From Myceligenerans indicum (GTDB taxonomy: Bacteria; Actinomycetota; Actinomycetes; Actinomycetales; Cellulomonadaceae): a stretch of DNA of 64,000 nucleotides. Under the pieces are notes generated by a model. The model was not told the DNA's origin. It ran no database searches and was given only the letters and a program-made list of their open reading frames with translations. Positions 8,455 to 18,679 of the stretch are shown here, piece by piece. The stretch's first letter is position 1, and each line of letters starts with the position of its first letter. Location of the stretch: positions 167,782-231,781 of the forward strand of contig NZ_JABBYC010000002.1 in assembly GCF_016742955.1 (NCBI RefSeq). The letters run 5' to 3'. Made by a program: the position numbers and the translations under genes.

Positions 8455-9660
8455 TTGCACCATCTCGTCGAGGTCTTTCTGCAGCTCGGGCTGGTCATTC
8501 TGGGCCTGGGCGTCCTGGGTGCGGCCGCCGGTCGCTTCGGGATCTCAGCCATCCCGCTCTACCTGCTCGGAGGACTGGCGTTCGGGGTCGGAGGCGTCCA
8601 CGATCTCGGGGAGATCACGGCGTTTCTCGACATCGGGGCGGAGATCGGCATCGTCCTGCTCCTGTTCACGATCGGGCTGGAGTACACGCCGCGCGAACTG
8701 GTCGGGACCATGCGCACCTCCTGGCGGGGCGCGGTCGTCGATCTGCTCCTGAACGCCGCACCCGGTGTGATCTGCGCGCTGCTGCTCGGCTGGGGTCCGC
8801 TGGCCGCCGTCGTGTTCGGCGGCGTCACGTACATCTCGTCCTCCGGCATCATCGCCAAGGTCATGACCGACCTGGGCTGGCTCGGCAACCGGGAGACCCC
8901 GACCGTCCTCTCGCTGCTCGTGGCCGAGGACCTCGTCATGGCGATCTACCTGCCGATCGTCACCACGATCCTCGCCGGGCTGGCATTCGCACAGGCCGCC
9001 TGGGGTCTCGCGCTGGCCCTGCTCGCCGTCGGTGCCGCGTTCCTGATCGCCTCCCGCGGCGGAAGCCTGCTCTCGCGGTTTCTCGCGTCACCCAACGACG
9101 AGATCCTCATGCTCAAGGTTCTCGGCGTGATCCTGGTTGTCGCCGGGCTCGCCGAGCAGGTCCACGTCTCGGCCGCCGTCGGCGCGTTCTTCGTCGGTAT
9201 CGCGCTCTCCGGCGAGGTCTCGCACCAGGCCGAGCGGGTCCTGACACCGCTCAAGAACCTGTTCGCGGCCGTCTTCTTCGTCAACTTCGGCCTGCAGACC
9301 GACCCGCAGTCCCTGCCGCCCGTGCTCGCCGTGGCCGCAGGTCTGGCGGTCGTGACGGTCGGCACGAAGTTCGCCACCGGCTGGTGGGCGGCGCGTCGGA
9401 CCGGCTCGGCCTTCACCGGCCGGCTGCGCGCCGGGCTGCTGCTCCTTCCCCGCGGAGAGTTCTCCATCGTCATCGCCGGCCTCGGAGTCTCAGCCGGACT
9501 CGACCCGCAGCTGGGCTCGATGGCCGCCGCCTACGTGCTGATCCTGGCCGCACTCGGACCGCTCGCGCCACGCCTGGCCGACCCGATCTCGACCAGGCAC
9601 CGCAAGAAGCTCCGGGCCCGCCGGCTGAAGTCGGCAACGGGTGCCGAGCACGTGGTGTGA
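8455..9660 (+). CDS. monovalent cation:proton antiporter, CPA2 family (KhtU/KefB-like)
   Basis: A 401-residue integral membrane protein with about 12 hydrophobic segments and the CPA2 (Na_H_exchanger) pattern. GAEIGIVLLLFTIGLEYTPREL is the conserved fifth-helix region. TYISSSGIIAKVMTDLG and LLVAEDLVMAIYLPIV (with the acidic pair region) are the unwound crossing helices, and GAFFVGIALSGE follows. The start is TTG at 8455, just 3 bp after the KhtT-like gene, so the two form one transport unit for K+ or other cation export and pH control. There is no C-terminal TrkA-N domain of the KefB/C kind, which fits the separate regulatory subunit. Confidence 0.88.
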   Translation: MHHLVEVFLQLGLVILGLGVLGAAAGRFGISAIPLYLLGGLAFGVGGVHDLGEITAFLDIGAEIGIVLLLFTIGLEYTPRELVGTMRTSWRGAVVDLLLNAAPGVICALLLGWGPLAAVVFGGVTYISSSGIIAKVMTDLGWLGNRETPTVLSLLVAEDLVMAIYLPIVTTILAGLAFAQAAWGLALALLAVGAAFLIASRGGSLLSRFLASPNDEILMLKVLGVILVVAGLAEQVHVSAAVGAFFVGIALSGEVSHQAERVLTPLKNLFAAVFFVNFGLQTDPQSLPPVLAVAAGLAVVTVGTKFATGWWAARRTGSAFTGRLRAGLLLLPRGEFSIVIAGLGVSAGLDPQLGSMAAAYVLILAALGPLAPRLADPISTRHRKKLRARRLKSATGAEHVV

Positions 9661-9864
9661 GTTCCCGGCAAAGGTCCACCGCCGAGAGGTGCACCGGACC
9701 GCGACCGGAAGACGTCGGGAGGCGCAGATCGCCGGGCCCGGGGGGGGCAGGGGTCCGGCGTCGATCGGGGTGACGTGCCCTCACACGGCAGGGCCGGACG
9801 CCCCGGTGAGCAGCACCAGCAGGGGCAGGGCGGCGCCGGTCAGCGCGTCGACGCGCGGGCCCGC

Positions 9865-9880
9865 TACGATACCGAATATG
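9865..9880 (+). promoter_or_regulatory. -10 element giving a probable leaderless luxR transcript
   Basis: TACGAT (9865-9870) is a good actinobacterial -10 hexamer. It lies 7 bp before the ATG at 9878, which puts the transcription start at or next to the first codon. No Shine-Dalgarno sequence is present. No clear -35 is seen. Confidence 0.5.
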
Positions 9881-12703
9881 CTCCGAGGTCCGGGTGGCGC
9901 GTCTCACGGGGCAGGGACGAGCATCGCGACAACAGGCGGATTCGTCGAGCCCACCGGGCGACGTAGCCGGCCGCTCGTGGGTCGGCAGGCGGAGTGCGAG
10001 AGGCTCAACCTTCTGATCGGCGCCGTCCGCGTCGGAAAGAGTCAGTCCCTGGTGGTCCGCGGGGAGCCCGGAGTGGGCAAGTCGGCGCTCCTGCTGCACC
10101 TCATGGACAACGCACCCGGATGCCGTGTGGTGTCGGCTCTGGGCATCCAGTCGGAGATGGAGCTGCCGTACGCGGCGCTGCACCAGTTGTGCATGCCGCT
10201 GCTCGGCCTCCTCGACGCGGTGCCACAACCTCAGCGCGATGCTCTCGGAACAGCGTTCGGCGTGCATGCGGGCCCGCCCCCGGATCGCTTCCTGGTGGGC
10301 GTGGCGGTGCTCAGCCTGCTGTCGGTGGCCGCCGAAGAACAGCCGCTTCTCTGTGTGGTGGACGACGCCCAGTGGCTGGATCGCGTTTCCGCCCAGGTCC
10401 TGGCCTTCGTGGCACGACGACTGGACGCCGAGTCAGTGGCGTGTCTCTTCGGCGCGCGGACAGCCGGCGCTGCCGACGAACTTTCCGGGCTTCCGCAACT
10501 ACAGGTCGGCGCCCTGAACGAGGGCGAAGCGCGAGAGTTGCTCAGCACGGTGATCCGAGGTCCTCTGGACGAGCAAGTACGCGATCGGATCATCGCCGAG
10601 GCCCACGGCAACCCGCTGGCGCTTCTCGAGCTGCCGCGCAGTCTGGCGCACGACGAGCTGGCCGGCGGCTTCGGGCTGCTGACGGCGCAGGCACTACCTG
10701 GGCGTCTCGAAGACACCTTCCGCCGGAGACTGGCTCCGCTGCCCCCGGACACCCGGCTGCTGCTGCTCCTGGCCTCCGCCGAACCGCTGGGCGACCCCGT
10801 GCTGGTCCGGCGCGCGGCGCTTCGGCTCGGTATCAAGTCCGCGGCCTCGGCCACCGCTCCAGCGGCCGACCTGATCGATCTCGGCTTGCGCGTGCGTTTT
10901 CGGCACCCGCTCGTCCGGTCCGCGGTCTACCGTGCGGCCACACCAGAGGAACGCATGAGGGTGCACGGCGCCTTGGCCGAGGTGACCGATGCCGCGACCG
11001 ACCCGGACCGGCGTGCGTGGCACCACGCGCACGCCGCGGCCGAGCCGAACGAGGAGACTGCCGGCGAACTGGAGCATTCAGCCGGACGCGCGCAGGCGCG
11101 CGGGGGCCGGGCTGCGGCCGCGGCGTTCATGAGACGGGCGGCCGAGCTCACCCCGGAACCCGGGCGCCGAGCCGAGCGGGCGCTGGCCGCGGCATGGGCC
11201 AGCGAGGAAGCCGGCGCACCCGAAGCCGCGAGCGAGCTCCTGACGGCAGCAACGGCCGGGCCGCTCGGCCCGCTGGAACGTGCTCGCGCTTCCCTGTTGC
11301 GCGCCCAGATCGCCTTCACCTCCAACCACGGCAACCTCGTTCCGCCACTGCTGCTGCAGGCTGCCCGCCAGCTCGAACCCCTGGACGTACCGCTCGCACG
11401 CGAGGCCTACCTGCAGGCGCTCTCCTCGGCGATGTTCGCCGGGCGGCTGACACAGGGAGCCGCGCTCCTGGACGTCGCGGCGGCGGCCAAGGACGCGCCC
11501 CCTCCCCCGGGCGTTCCCACGCTGGCCGACCTGCTCCTCGACGCCGTGGCCTTGTTCACCGGGGGCGACGCGCGTGCCGCGGCGCCGGCGATGCAGAGAG
11601 CGCTCAAGGCTTCCCTGGACGGCGGCATCCCCGTCGAGGAGGAGATCCGCTGGCTGTGGCTCGCCTTCGGAAACGCGGTGGCGCAGTGGGACGACACGGC
11701 CACACGCAGGCTCTCGGAGCACCACGTACGCCTGGCACGCGACACCGGGGCGCTGTCGGTCCTCCCTCTGGCATTGAACTCGCGCATCATGGTCCACCTC
11801 TTCGAAGGAGAGCTGGACGAAGCCGAGACGCTGAGCCAGGAGGTGGACGTCATCACGACGGCGACCCAGATCCAGGTCACCAACTACGGGGCGCTCGCTC
11901 TCGCCGCGTGGCGGGGCCGTGAGCCGGAGGCGGCGGAACTCATCCACGTGAGCCGTGCGCAGGCCATGAAGCGAGGCGAGGGGGTCGGGCTGACGGTCAT
12001 CCAGTGGGTGAGCGCGATCCTCTACAACGGTCTGGGCCGGTACGCCGATGCCCGGGCGGCCGCCCAGCAAGCCAGCGCCGACCCGCCGGCGAACGGCGCG
12101 GCACGGCAGTGGGCCCCCACAGAGCTCGTAGAGGCAGCGGCTCGGTGCGGCGACCAGGACCTCGCGCACCAGGCGCTGGAAGCGGTGACCGAGACGACCC
12201 AGGCGAGCACCACGGACTGGGGACCAGGTATCGAGGCCCGCTCGCGTGCCCTTCTCACCAAGGGACATCAGGCCGAGGAGTTGTACCGGGAAGCCATCGA
12301 CCGGCTCAGTCGCACCCGACTGCGCTCAGAAGCTGCCCGCGCCCATCTTCTCTACGGTGAGTGGCTACGGCGCGAACGCCGCCGGCTCGACGCCCGTGAG
12401 CAGCTGCGCACCGCACACGAGCAGTTCACGGCCATGGGAGCAGAAGCTTTCGCAGAGCGCGCGGCACGGGAGCTGCGAGCCAGCGGAGAGACCGCCCATC
12501 GTCAGACCATCGCCACCGGCAACCACCTGACGCCACGTGAAGCTCAGATCGTCCGGCTGGCGAGTGACGGGCTCACCAACTCCGAGGTCGGCAGCCAGCT
12601 GTTCATCAGCGCTCGTACCGTCGAGTACCACCTGAGCAAGGTCTTCGCCAAGACCGGTGTGACGTCCCGTACCGGGCTCGGTGTTCTTCTCTCCAACAGC
12701 TGA
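9878..12703 (+). CDS. large ATP-binding LuxR-family regulator (LAL/MalT-like)
   Basis: A 941-residue STAND-type regulator. RRSRPLVGRQAECERL opens the AAA/NACHT-like ATPase. Walker A is GEPGVGKSALL (about residue 62), and Walker B is LLCVVDDAQWLD (about residue 157). The middle is an Ala/Glu-rich helical region like TPR repeats (about 330-870). The C-terminus is a GerE/LuxR HTH: LTPREAQIVRLASDGLTNSE, then RTVEYHLSKVFAKTGVTSRT (883-941). The frame is open upstream, but ATG 9878 is preferred because of the -10 element just before it and because the extension is low-complexity. Members often activate nearby catabolic or transport genes. The TDT transporter and hydrolase genes follow downstream. 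Confidence 0.88.
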   Translation: MLRGPGGASHGAGTSIATTGGFVEPTGRRSRPLVGRQAECERLNLLIGAVRVGKSQSLVVRGEPGVGKSALLLHLMDNAPGCRVVSALGIQSEMELPYAALHQLCMPLLGLLDAVPQPQRDALGTAFGVHAGPPPDRFLVGVAVLSLLSVAAEEQPLLCVVDDAQWLDRVSAQVLAFVARRLDAESVACLFGARTAGAADELSGLPQLQVGALNEGEARELLSTVIRGPLDEQVRDRIIAEAHGNPLALLELPRSLAHDELAGGFGLLTAQALPGRLEDTFRRRLAPLPPDTRLLLLLASAEPLGDPVLVRRAALRLGIKSAASATAPAADLIDLGLRVRFRHPLVRSAVYRAATPEERMRVHGALAEVTDAATDPDRRAWHHAHAAAEPNEETAGELEHSAGRAQARGGRAAAAAFMRRAAELTPEPGRRAERALAAAWASEEAGAPEAASELLTAATAGPLGPLERARASLLRAQIAFTSNHGNLVPPLLLQAARQLEPLDVPLAREAYLQALSSAMFAGRLTQGAALLDVAAAAKDAPPPPGVPTLADLLLDAVALFTGGDARAAAPAMQRALKASLDGGIPVEEEIRWLWLAFGNAVAQWDDTATRRLSEHHVRLARDTGALSVLPLALNSRIMVHLFEGELDEAETLSQEVDVITTATQIQVTNYGALALAAWRGREPEAAELIHVSRAQAMKRGEGVGLTVIQWVSAILYNGLGRYADARAAAQQASADPPANGAARQWAPTELVEAAARCGDQDLAHQALEAVTETTQASTTDWGPGIEARSRALLTKGHQAEELYREAIDRLSRTRLRSEAARAHLLYGEWLRRERRRLDAREQLRTAHEQFTAMGAEAFAERAARELRASGETAHRQTIATGNHLTPREAQIVRLASDGLTNSEVGSQLFISARTVEYHLSKVFAKTGVTSRTGLGVLLSNS

Positions 12704-12881
12704 TCGCCACCCCGGCAACGGGACCGCGTCTCGCGGTCTACCCGTGATCGGACTGGGGGCACCACGGATGCGACGGCGCGTCGACTCGCGCCACTGTTGC
12801 ACGGTAATGCCGTGAGGTGAAGCAACCCGTCACCCACCGGATGGTTCACACGGCAGATCGGCGCGAGACTCGGAGCCTGTC

Positions 12882-13871
12882 ATGACCGCAAGGTCCATCC
12901 CGCTCAACCTCTTCGGTATCCCGTTCGGCCTGACCGGCCTCGCCGGCGCCTGGCTGGCCGTCGCCCACCAGGGGCATGCCTGGCCCGGTGTCGGCGCGAT
13001 CCTGCTCTTGCTGGCGGCTCTGACATGGCTGCTCGTGACCGGGAGCTACCTGCGATACGCGCTTGCGGCCAGAAGCATCGTGAGCGACCTGGTTGATCCG
13101 GTCAGGGCGCCGTTCGCCTCGCTGTTCACCATCGTGCCGATGGTGCTGGCGGCCGATGGACTGTACCCGCGGGCTCCCACAGCGGGGCGACTCGTCGTGG
13201 ACGTCTTCCTGGTACTCACCATCGTGCTCGGCGCATGGTTCACCGGCCAGTGGATGTACCGGGGCGTCCGCCTGGATCAGTTCCATCCTGGCCACTTCCT
13301 CCCCACGGTGGCGGGCGGACTGCTCGCCGCCAGAGCGGCAGCCCAGGTAGGACAGCACCAGCTGGGCGAGGTCATGTTCGGGCTCGGCATGATCTGCTGG
13401 CTCGTCCTCGGCTCGCTCATCCTGGGGCGGCTGCTCTTTCGCCCGCCGCTGCCACCTGCACTGCTCCCCACGATGGCCATCGAGGTCGCCCCCGCCGCGG
13501 TGGCGACCCTGGCCTGGTTCAGCCTGTACGGCGACCGGGTCACCCCGGTGGTTTCCCTCTTCGCGGGCTACGGCCTGCTCATGGTCCTGGCCCAGCTCCG
13601 CCTGCTCCCCGCGTTCGTGCGACTGCCGTTCGCGAGCAGCACCTGGGCGTTCACCTTCAGCTGGGCCGCGGTGGCGACCACCGTGATCCACTGGGTCGCA
13701 CAGCTGTCACCGGCCGGTGCACAGTTCTACGAGTACGTAGTCCTCGCGGTGGTGACCGCGCTGATCGGCGGTATCGGCGTCCGCACCCTCGTCGCAGTCG
13801 CACGCCGCCAGTTCCCGGCTCCACCTGCCCGGGTCGCACCGCCGGCAAGGACGACGCCATGGCCAACGTGA
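12882..13871 (+). CDS. TDT/SLAC1-family transporter (tellurite-resistance TehA-like)
   Basis: A 329-residue protein with about ten membrane segments. NLFGIPFGLTGLAGAWLA at the start, QFHPGHFLPTVAGGLLAA in the middle and the regular helix spacing match the tellurite-resistance/dicarboxylate transporter (TDT) family, which includes bacterial TehA and plant SLAC1 anion channels. The substrate may be an organic acid or an anion. The basic, Pro-rich C-terminus ([15 protein letters not shown]) overlaps the next gene by 13 bp. CGGAG lies 6 bp before the ATG. Overlap with the downstream hydrolase suggests co-translation. Confidence 0.75.
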   Translation: MTARSIPLNLFGIPFGLTGLAGAWLAVAHQGHAWPGVGAILLLLAALTWLLVTGSYLRYALAARSIVSDLVDPVRAPFASLFTIVPMVLAADGLYPRAPTAGRLVVDVFLVLTIVLGAWFTGQWMYRGVRLDQFHPGHFLPTVAGGLLAARAAAQVGQHQLGEVMFGLGMICWLVLGSLILGRLLFRPPLPPALLPTMAIEVAPAAVATLAWFSLYGDRVTPVVSLFAGYGLLMVLAQLRLLPAFVRLPFASSTWAFTFSWAAVATTVIHWVAQLSPAGAQFYEYVVLAVVTALIGGIGVRTLVAVARRQFPAPPARVAPPARTTPWPT

Positions 13872-14692
13872 CGGTCGACCGCGAGAACTCAGCCCAGATC
13901 GACATCTACTACGAGGACCACGGGAGCGGCCAGGCCGTCGTCCTGATCCATGGCTACCCCCTCGACGGCCGCTCGTGGGAGAAGCAGGAGCACGCCCTCC
14001 TGCGGGCCGGATTCCGGGTGATCACCTACGACCGGCGAGGCTTTGGCCAGTCGGCCAGACCATCGGGCGGCTACGACTACGACACCTTCGCCGCCGATCT
14101 CGACGGCCTGCTGAACCACCTTCAGCTCGAGAGCACCATCCTGGTCGGCCACGCGATGGGCACCGGCGAGATCACCCGCTACCTGAGCACCTACGGGTCG
14201 GCACGGGTGAGCAAGGCGGTGCTGCTGAGCGCGATCCCGCCCTTTCTGCTCAAGACCGGCGACAACCCGGACGGCGTCGACAAGTCGGTCTTCGACCGCA
14301 TCAAGGCGGCAGTCCTGCACGACCGGCCCGCATTCATCAGGCGGTATCTGGACGACTTCTTCGGCGTCGGCCTCGAAGCCGGCCGCCGGGCCGGTGAGCA
14401 GGCGCGGCTGAGCAGCTTCAGGGCCGGGGTCAGCGCCTCCCCGATCGCCACCTACGCCTGTGTGGACACATGGCTGACAGACTTCCGTGCCGACCTTCCT
14501 TGGATTGACGTGCCGGTCCTGCTCGTCCATGGCGACGCCGACCGGCTCTTGCCCTTCCATGCCACCGCCGCACGGCTGCCCGGCCTGATCAAGGACCTGG
14601 AGTTGGTCACCATCAGGGATGGGCCACACAGCATCGCCTGGTCCTACCCCGAGGAGGTCAATGCCGCTCTGCTCAGCTTCCTGACCCGCTGA
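13859..14692 (+). CDS. haloperoxidase-like alpha/beta hydrolase lacking the catalytic serine
   Basis: A 277-residue non-heme haloperoxidase/esterase-like protein: [17 protein letters not shown] (oxyanion loop), [43 protein letters not shown] (Asp228) and DGPHSIAW (His257). The nucleophile elbow reads [10 protein letters not shown], so residue 99 is Ala (GCG) where the family has Ser (TCG). This is a single-base change. Asp and His are kept. The protein may be a non-catalytic pseudoenzyme, or it may have lost function recently. Start ATG 13859 lies within the end of the TDT gene. The neighbouring paralogue at 14845 retains its Ser. Confidence 0.85.
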   Translation: MANVTVDRENSAQIDIYYEDHGSGQAVVLIHGYPLDGRSWEKQEHALLRAGFRVITYDRRGFGQSARPSGGYDYDTFAADLDGLLNHLQLESTILVGHAMGTGEITRYLSTYGSARVSKAVLLSAIPPFLLKTGDNPDGVDKSVFDRIKAAVLHDRPAFIRRYLDDFFGVGLEAGRRAGEQARLSSFRAGVSASPIATYACVDTWLTDFRADLPWIDVPVLLVHGDADRLLPFHATAARLPGLIKDLELVTIRDGPHSIAWSYPEEVNAALLSFLTR

Positions 14693-14844
14693 TCCGGGCG
14701 GGACACCGGACCGGGGCAGGTGCTGGTGGCGGGCACGATCAACAGAAAGGTGGTCATCGACATCTCGTCCGGCAGCTGAGCACACCGACAACCGGAGCCC
14801 GCTCAAGAAGGGCAGCTCCTCGCACAACCAACGGAGACGGAACA

Positions 14845-15669
14845 ATGCCAACGATTACCACCAACGACGGCGTCGAGATCTTCTACAAGGACTGGGGGAC
14901 GGGGCAGCCGATCGTGTTCAGCCACGGCTGGCCGCTGTCGGCGGACGACTGGGACACGCAGATGCTGTTCTTCGTCCAGCAGGGCTACCGGGTCATCGCG
15001 CACGACCGACGCGGCCACGGCCGCTCCACGCAGGTCGGCGACGGTCACGACATGGACCACTACGCCGACGACCTGGCCGCGGTCACGGCGCACCTGGACC
15101 TGCAGGACGCCGTGCACGTCGGGCACTCCACCGGTGGCGGCGAGGTGATCCACTACATCGCCCGGCACGGCGAGTCCCGCGTGGCCAAGGCCGCCATCAT
15201 CTCCGCGATCCCGCCGCTGATGCTGCAGACCGAGGCCAACCCCGGCGGCCTTCCCCGCAGCGTCTTCGACGACCTGCGCAACCAGCTCGCGGCCAACCGG
15301 TCGGAGTTCTACGTGTCTCTGGCCTCTGGACCGTTCTACGGTTTCAACCGGCCGGGGGTGGAGATGCGCGAGCCGCTGGTGCGTAACTGGTGGCGCCAGG
15401 GCATGACGGGCGGAGCCAAGGCCCACTACGACGGCATCAAGGCGTTCTCGGAGAGCGACTTCACCGACGACCTGCGCAAGATCACGGTCCCGGTGCTGGT
15501 CATGCACGGCGACGACGACCAGATCGTCCCGTACGCCGACTCGGCACCGTTGTCGGCCGAGCTCCTGCAGAACGGCACCCTGAAGACGTACGCGGGCTTC
15601 CCGCACGGCATGCCCACCACGCACGCCGACGTCATCAACGCCGACCTGCTCGAATTCATCAAGTCCTGA
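14845..15669 (+). CDS. non-heme chloroperoxidase/arylesterase-type alpha/beta hydrolase
   Basis: A 274-residue enzyme with a full triad: [11 protein letters not shown] (Ser95), [10 protein letters not shown] (Asp225) and [11 protein letters not shown] (His254). [17 protein letters not shown] gives the oxyanion loop, and [24 protein letters not shown] is the family signature. Such enzymes act as cofactor-free haloperoxidases, through a peracid, and as esterases in vitro. GGAGACGG precedes the ATG. It is 152 bp after the Ser-less paralogue, which suggests tandem gene duplication followed by divergence. It is the last intact gene before the integrase remnant. Confidence 0.9.
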   Translation: MPTITTNDGVEIFYKDWGTGQPIVFSHGWPLSADDWDTQMLFFVQQGYRVIAHDRRGHGRSTQVGDGHDMDHYADDLAAVTAHLDLQDAVHVGHSTGGGEVIHYIARHGESRVAKAAIISAIPPLMLQTEANPGGLPRSVFDDLRNQLAANRSEFYVSLASGPFYGFNRPGVEMREPLVRNWWRQGMTGGAKAHYDGIKAFSESDFTDDLRKITVPVLVMHGDDDQIVPYADSAPLSAELLQNGTLKTYAGFPHGMPTTHADVINADLLEFIKS

Positions 15670-15721
15670 CCGCTCCGGCCGCAGCGACCTGCCACAGCAG
15701 GCCACCGCGTCCAAGCAGCAT

Positions 15722-15802
15722 GGGTGCGGCACTCGCACCCGACGCGAACGGTGCTTGGTGCCGGGTGCTTGGTGCCGTGCGACAAGGGCGGCATCAAGCA
15801 CC
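15722..15802. repeat. dyad plus three copies of a 14-bp repeat
   Basis: GGGTGCG/CGCACCC (15722-15740) forms a 7-bp hairpin. Next, GGTGCTTGGTGCCG occurs twice in tandem (15750-15763 and 15764-15777). It occurs a third time inverted, with one mismatch, at 15789-15802. The second and third copies can form a 14-bp stem. It may be the terminator of the hydrolase gene. It may also be a leftover recombinase-binding array beside the integrase remnant. Confidence 0.6.
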
Positions 15803-15864
15803 GCACAGCCCAACACCACCATAGATGCCAGCAACAACGGCAGATGCCCCCGACCGGCCTCGAT

Positions 15865-16044
15865 CCGACCAGCCTCGATCCGCTCGGCCCACTCTGCGAA
15901 CGTGATCGCTCGCTGTTGCGCCAGGAGTCCCTCGCGCTCACGGACTTCCGGCGGCTTCCACTCTCCACGGTCAATGAGGATCCGCTCGTCGTCGAGCCAG
16001 GCCTCTGCCGCCATCTTGTTCTGTCCGCTTCCGTCCCGCAGGCC
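15865..16044 (-). pseudogene. remnant of a phage-type tyrosine recombinase (N-terminal arm-binding region)
   Basis: The minus-strand reading LRDGSGQNKMAAEAWLDDER, then LIDRGEWKPPEVRERE and AITFAEWAERIEAG, matches the region in actinobacterial integrases that joins the arm-binding domain to the SAM-like core-binding domain. An in-frame TGA lies just upstream. After about residue 53 the similarity stops in an IEAGR duplication and a hydrophobic stretch. No catalytic domain (R-HxxR-Y) follows. The fragment is degraded at both ends. It sits between the accessory genes and the conserved suf operon. The rest of 15670-16113 holds no other gene that I can support. Confidence 0.6.
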
Positions 16045-16113
16045 CGAGAGAGAACCAGCAGGTCAGACGGCATTTCCCCAGTTCAGGGACCTACCGCCCG
16101 ACCCCACCACCTC

Positions 16114-16533
16114 TCAGACGTTGAACCCCAACATCCGCAGCTGCTCCTTGCCCTCGTCCGTGATCTTCTCCGGACCCCACGGCGGCATCCACACCCAGTT
16201 GATGCGGTGGCCGGTCACGATGCCCTCCAGGGCCTGCGCGGACTGGTCCTCGATCACGTCGGTCAGCGGGCAGGCCGCGGACGTGAGGGTCATGTCGATG
16301 GTGGCGAAGCTGTTCTGGTCGAGCTGCACCCCGTAGACGAGGCCCAGGTCGACGACGTTGATCCCCAGCTCGGGGTCGATCACGTCGCGCAGCGCCTCCT
16401 CGACGTCGGCGACGTTCGCGGGCGCACCGGCCGCGGCCGCAGCCTCCGCCACGGGCGCCTCCGTCACGGGCGCCTCGGTCACGGGCGCCTCGGGCGCTTC
16501 CTGCCCGACGTCGGTCGTGGTTCCCTCGGTCAT
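16114..16533 (-). CDS. sufT: iron-sulfur assembly factor SufT (DUF59/MIP18 domain)
   Basis: A 139-residue protein. Residues about 42-139 form the DUF59 domain: VEEALRDVIDPELGINVVDLG, LTSAACPLTDVIEDQ (the conserved Cys) and WVWMPPWGPEKITDEGKEQLR. It assists maturation of Fe-S proteins. The N-terminal 40 residues are an acidic Ala/Pro linker with the tandem motif EAPVTEAPVTEAPVAEA, encoded by near-identical 15-bp repeats at about 16450-16500. It is the last gene of the suf operon, 9 bp after sufU, with GAAGGAC upstream of the ATG. Confidence 0.9.
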   Translation of the reverse strand: MTEGTTTDVGQEAPEAPVTEAPVTEAPVAEAAAAAGAPANVADVEEALRDVIDPELGINVVDLGLVYGVQLDQNSFATIDMTLTSAACPLTDVIEDQSAQALEGIVTGHRINWVWMPPWGPEKITDEGKEQLRMLGFNV

Positions 16534-16542
16534 GTCCGTCCT

Positions 16543-17034
16543 TCAGTCGTTGGTGGCCGACGCGCCGCTGCGCACCAGCGAGTCCTTGAGCGCCGCCCAG
16601 CCGAGCAGCGCGCACTTGATCCGGGCGGGGTACTTCGACACCCCGGTGAAGGCGGTGGCGTCGCCGAGGTCGTCCTCACGGTCCTCGTCGTCGAGCCCCT
16701 TGCCGCGGGAGCTCATGAGGTCGTGGAAGAGCCCGTCCAGGCGCGCCACCTCGTCCAGCGGCTGGTCGCTGACCAGCTCGGTCATCACGGACACCGACGC
16801 CTGCGAGATGGAACAGCCCTGACCCTCCCAGGACACGCCGGCCACCCGCGCGGGCTCTCCCTCGGCCCCGGGCACGACGTCGACCCGCAGGGTCACCTCG
16901 TCCCCGCAGGTCGGGTTCACCTGGTGCGACTCCCCGTGCAGGTGGTCGGCGTCCACGTCGATCAGCCCCCGGCCCACCGGGTGCTTCGCGTGATCCAGGA
17001 TCACCTGCTGGTACATCTGCTCGAGCGAGCTCAC
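16543..17034 (-). CDS. sufU: Fe-S assembly sulfur-transfer protein SufU
   Basis: A 163-residue IscU-fold protein. The three zinc/sulfur-acceptor cysteines are present: NPTCGDE, WEGQGCSISQAS and KCALLGWAALKD. SufU-type proteins take persulfide from SufS and pass it to the SufBCD scaffold in Gram-positive bacteria. The GTG at 17034 (VSSLEQMYQQVILDHAKHP) is chosen as the normal family start, although the frame is open upstream. It follows sufS after 145 bp without a strong terminator. Confidence 0.92.
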   Translation of the reverse strand: MSSLEQMYQQVILDHAKHPVGRGLIDVDADHLHGESHQVNPTCGDEVTLRVDVVPGAEGEPARVAGVSWEGQGCSISQASVSVMTELVSDQPLDEVARLDGLFHDLMSSRGKGLDDEDREDDLGDATAFTGVSKYPARIKCALLGWAALKDSLVRSGASATND

Positions 17035-17179
17035 GCCTGTCCCTTTCCGAAGTTCTCGTCCACCGTAACGCCGCGCGGGCGTCCGGCGCCCGGTCCTGCC
17101 GGGCGTCCGGCCGTCGCGGGAGCCGCCGGCGACGACCGCCGACCGCTCCCCCACCGGCCGCCCGCGCGGCGAACCCGGC

Positions 17180-18679
<1,500 letters not shown>

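Noticed and set aside
9641..9877. Upstream in-frame extension of the LuxR-type regulator
   Set aside because: It is low-complexity, overlaps the end of the antiporter gene, and a -10 element lies within it just before ATG 9878.
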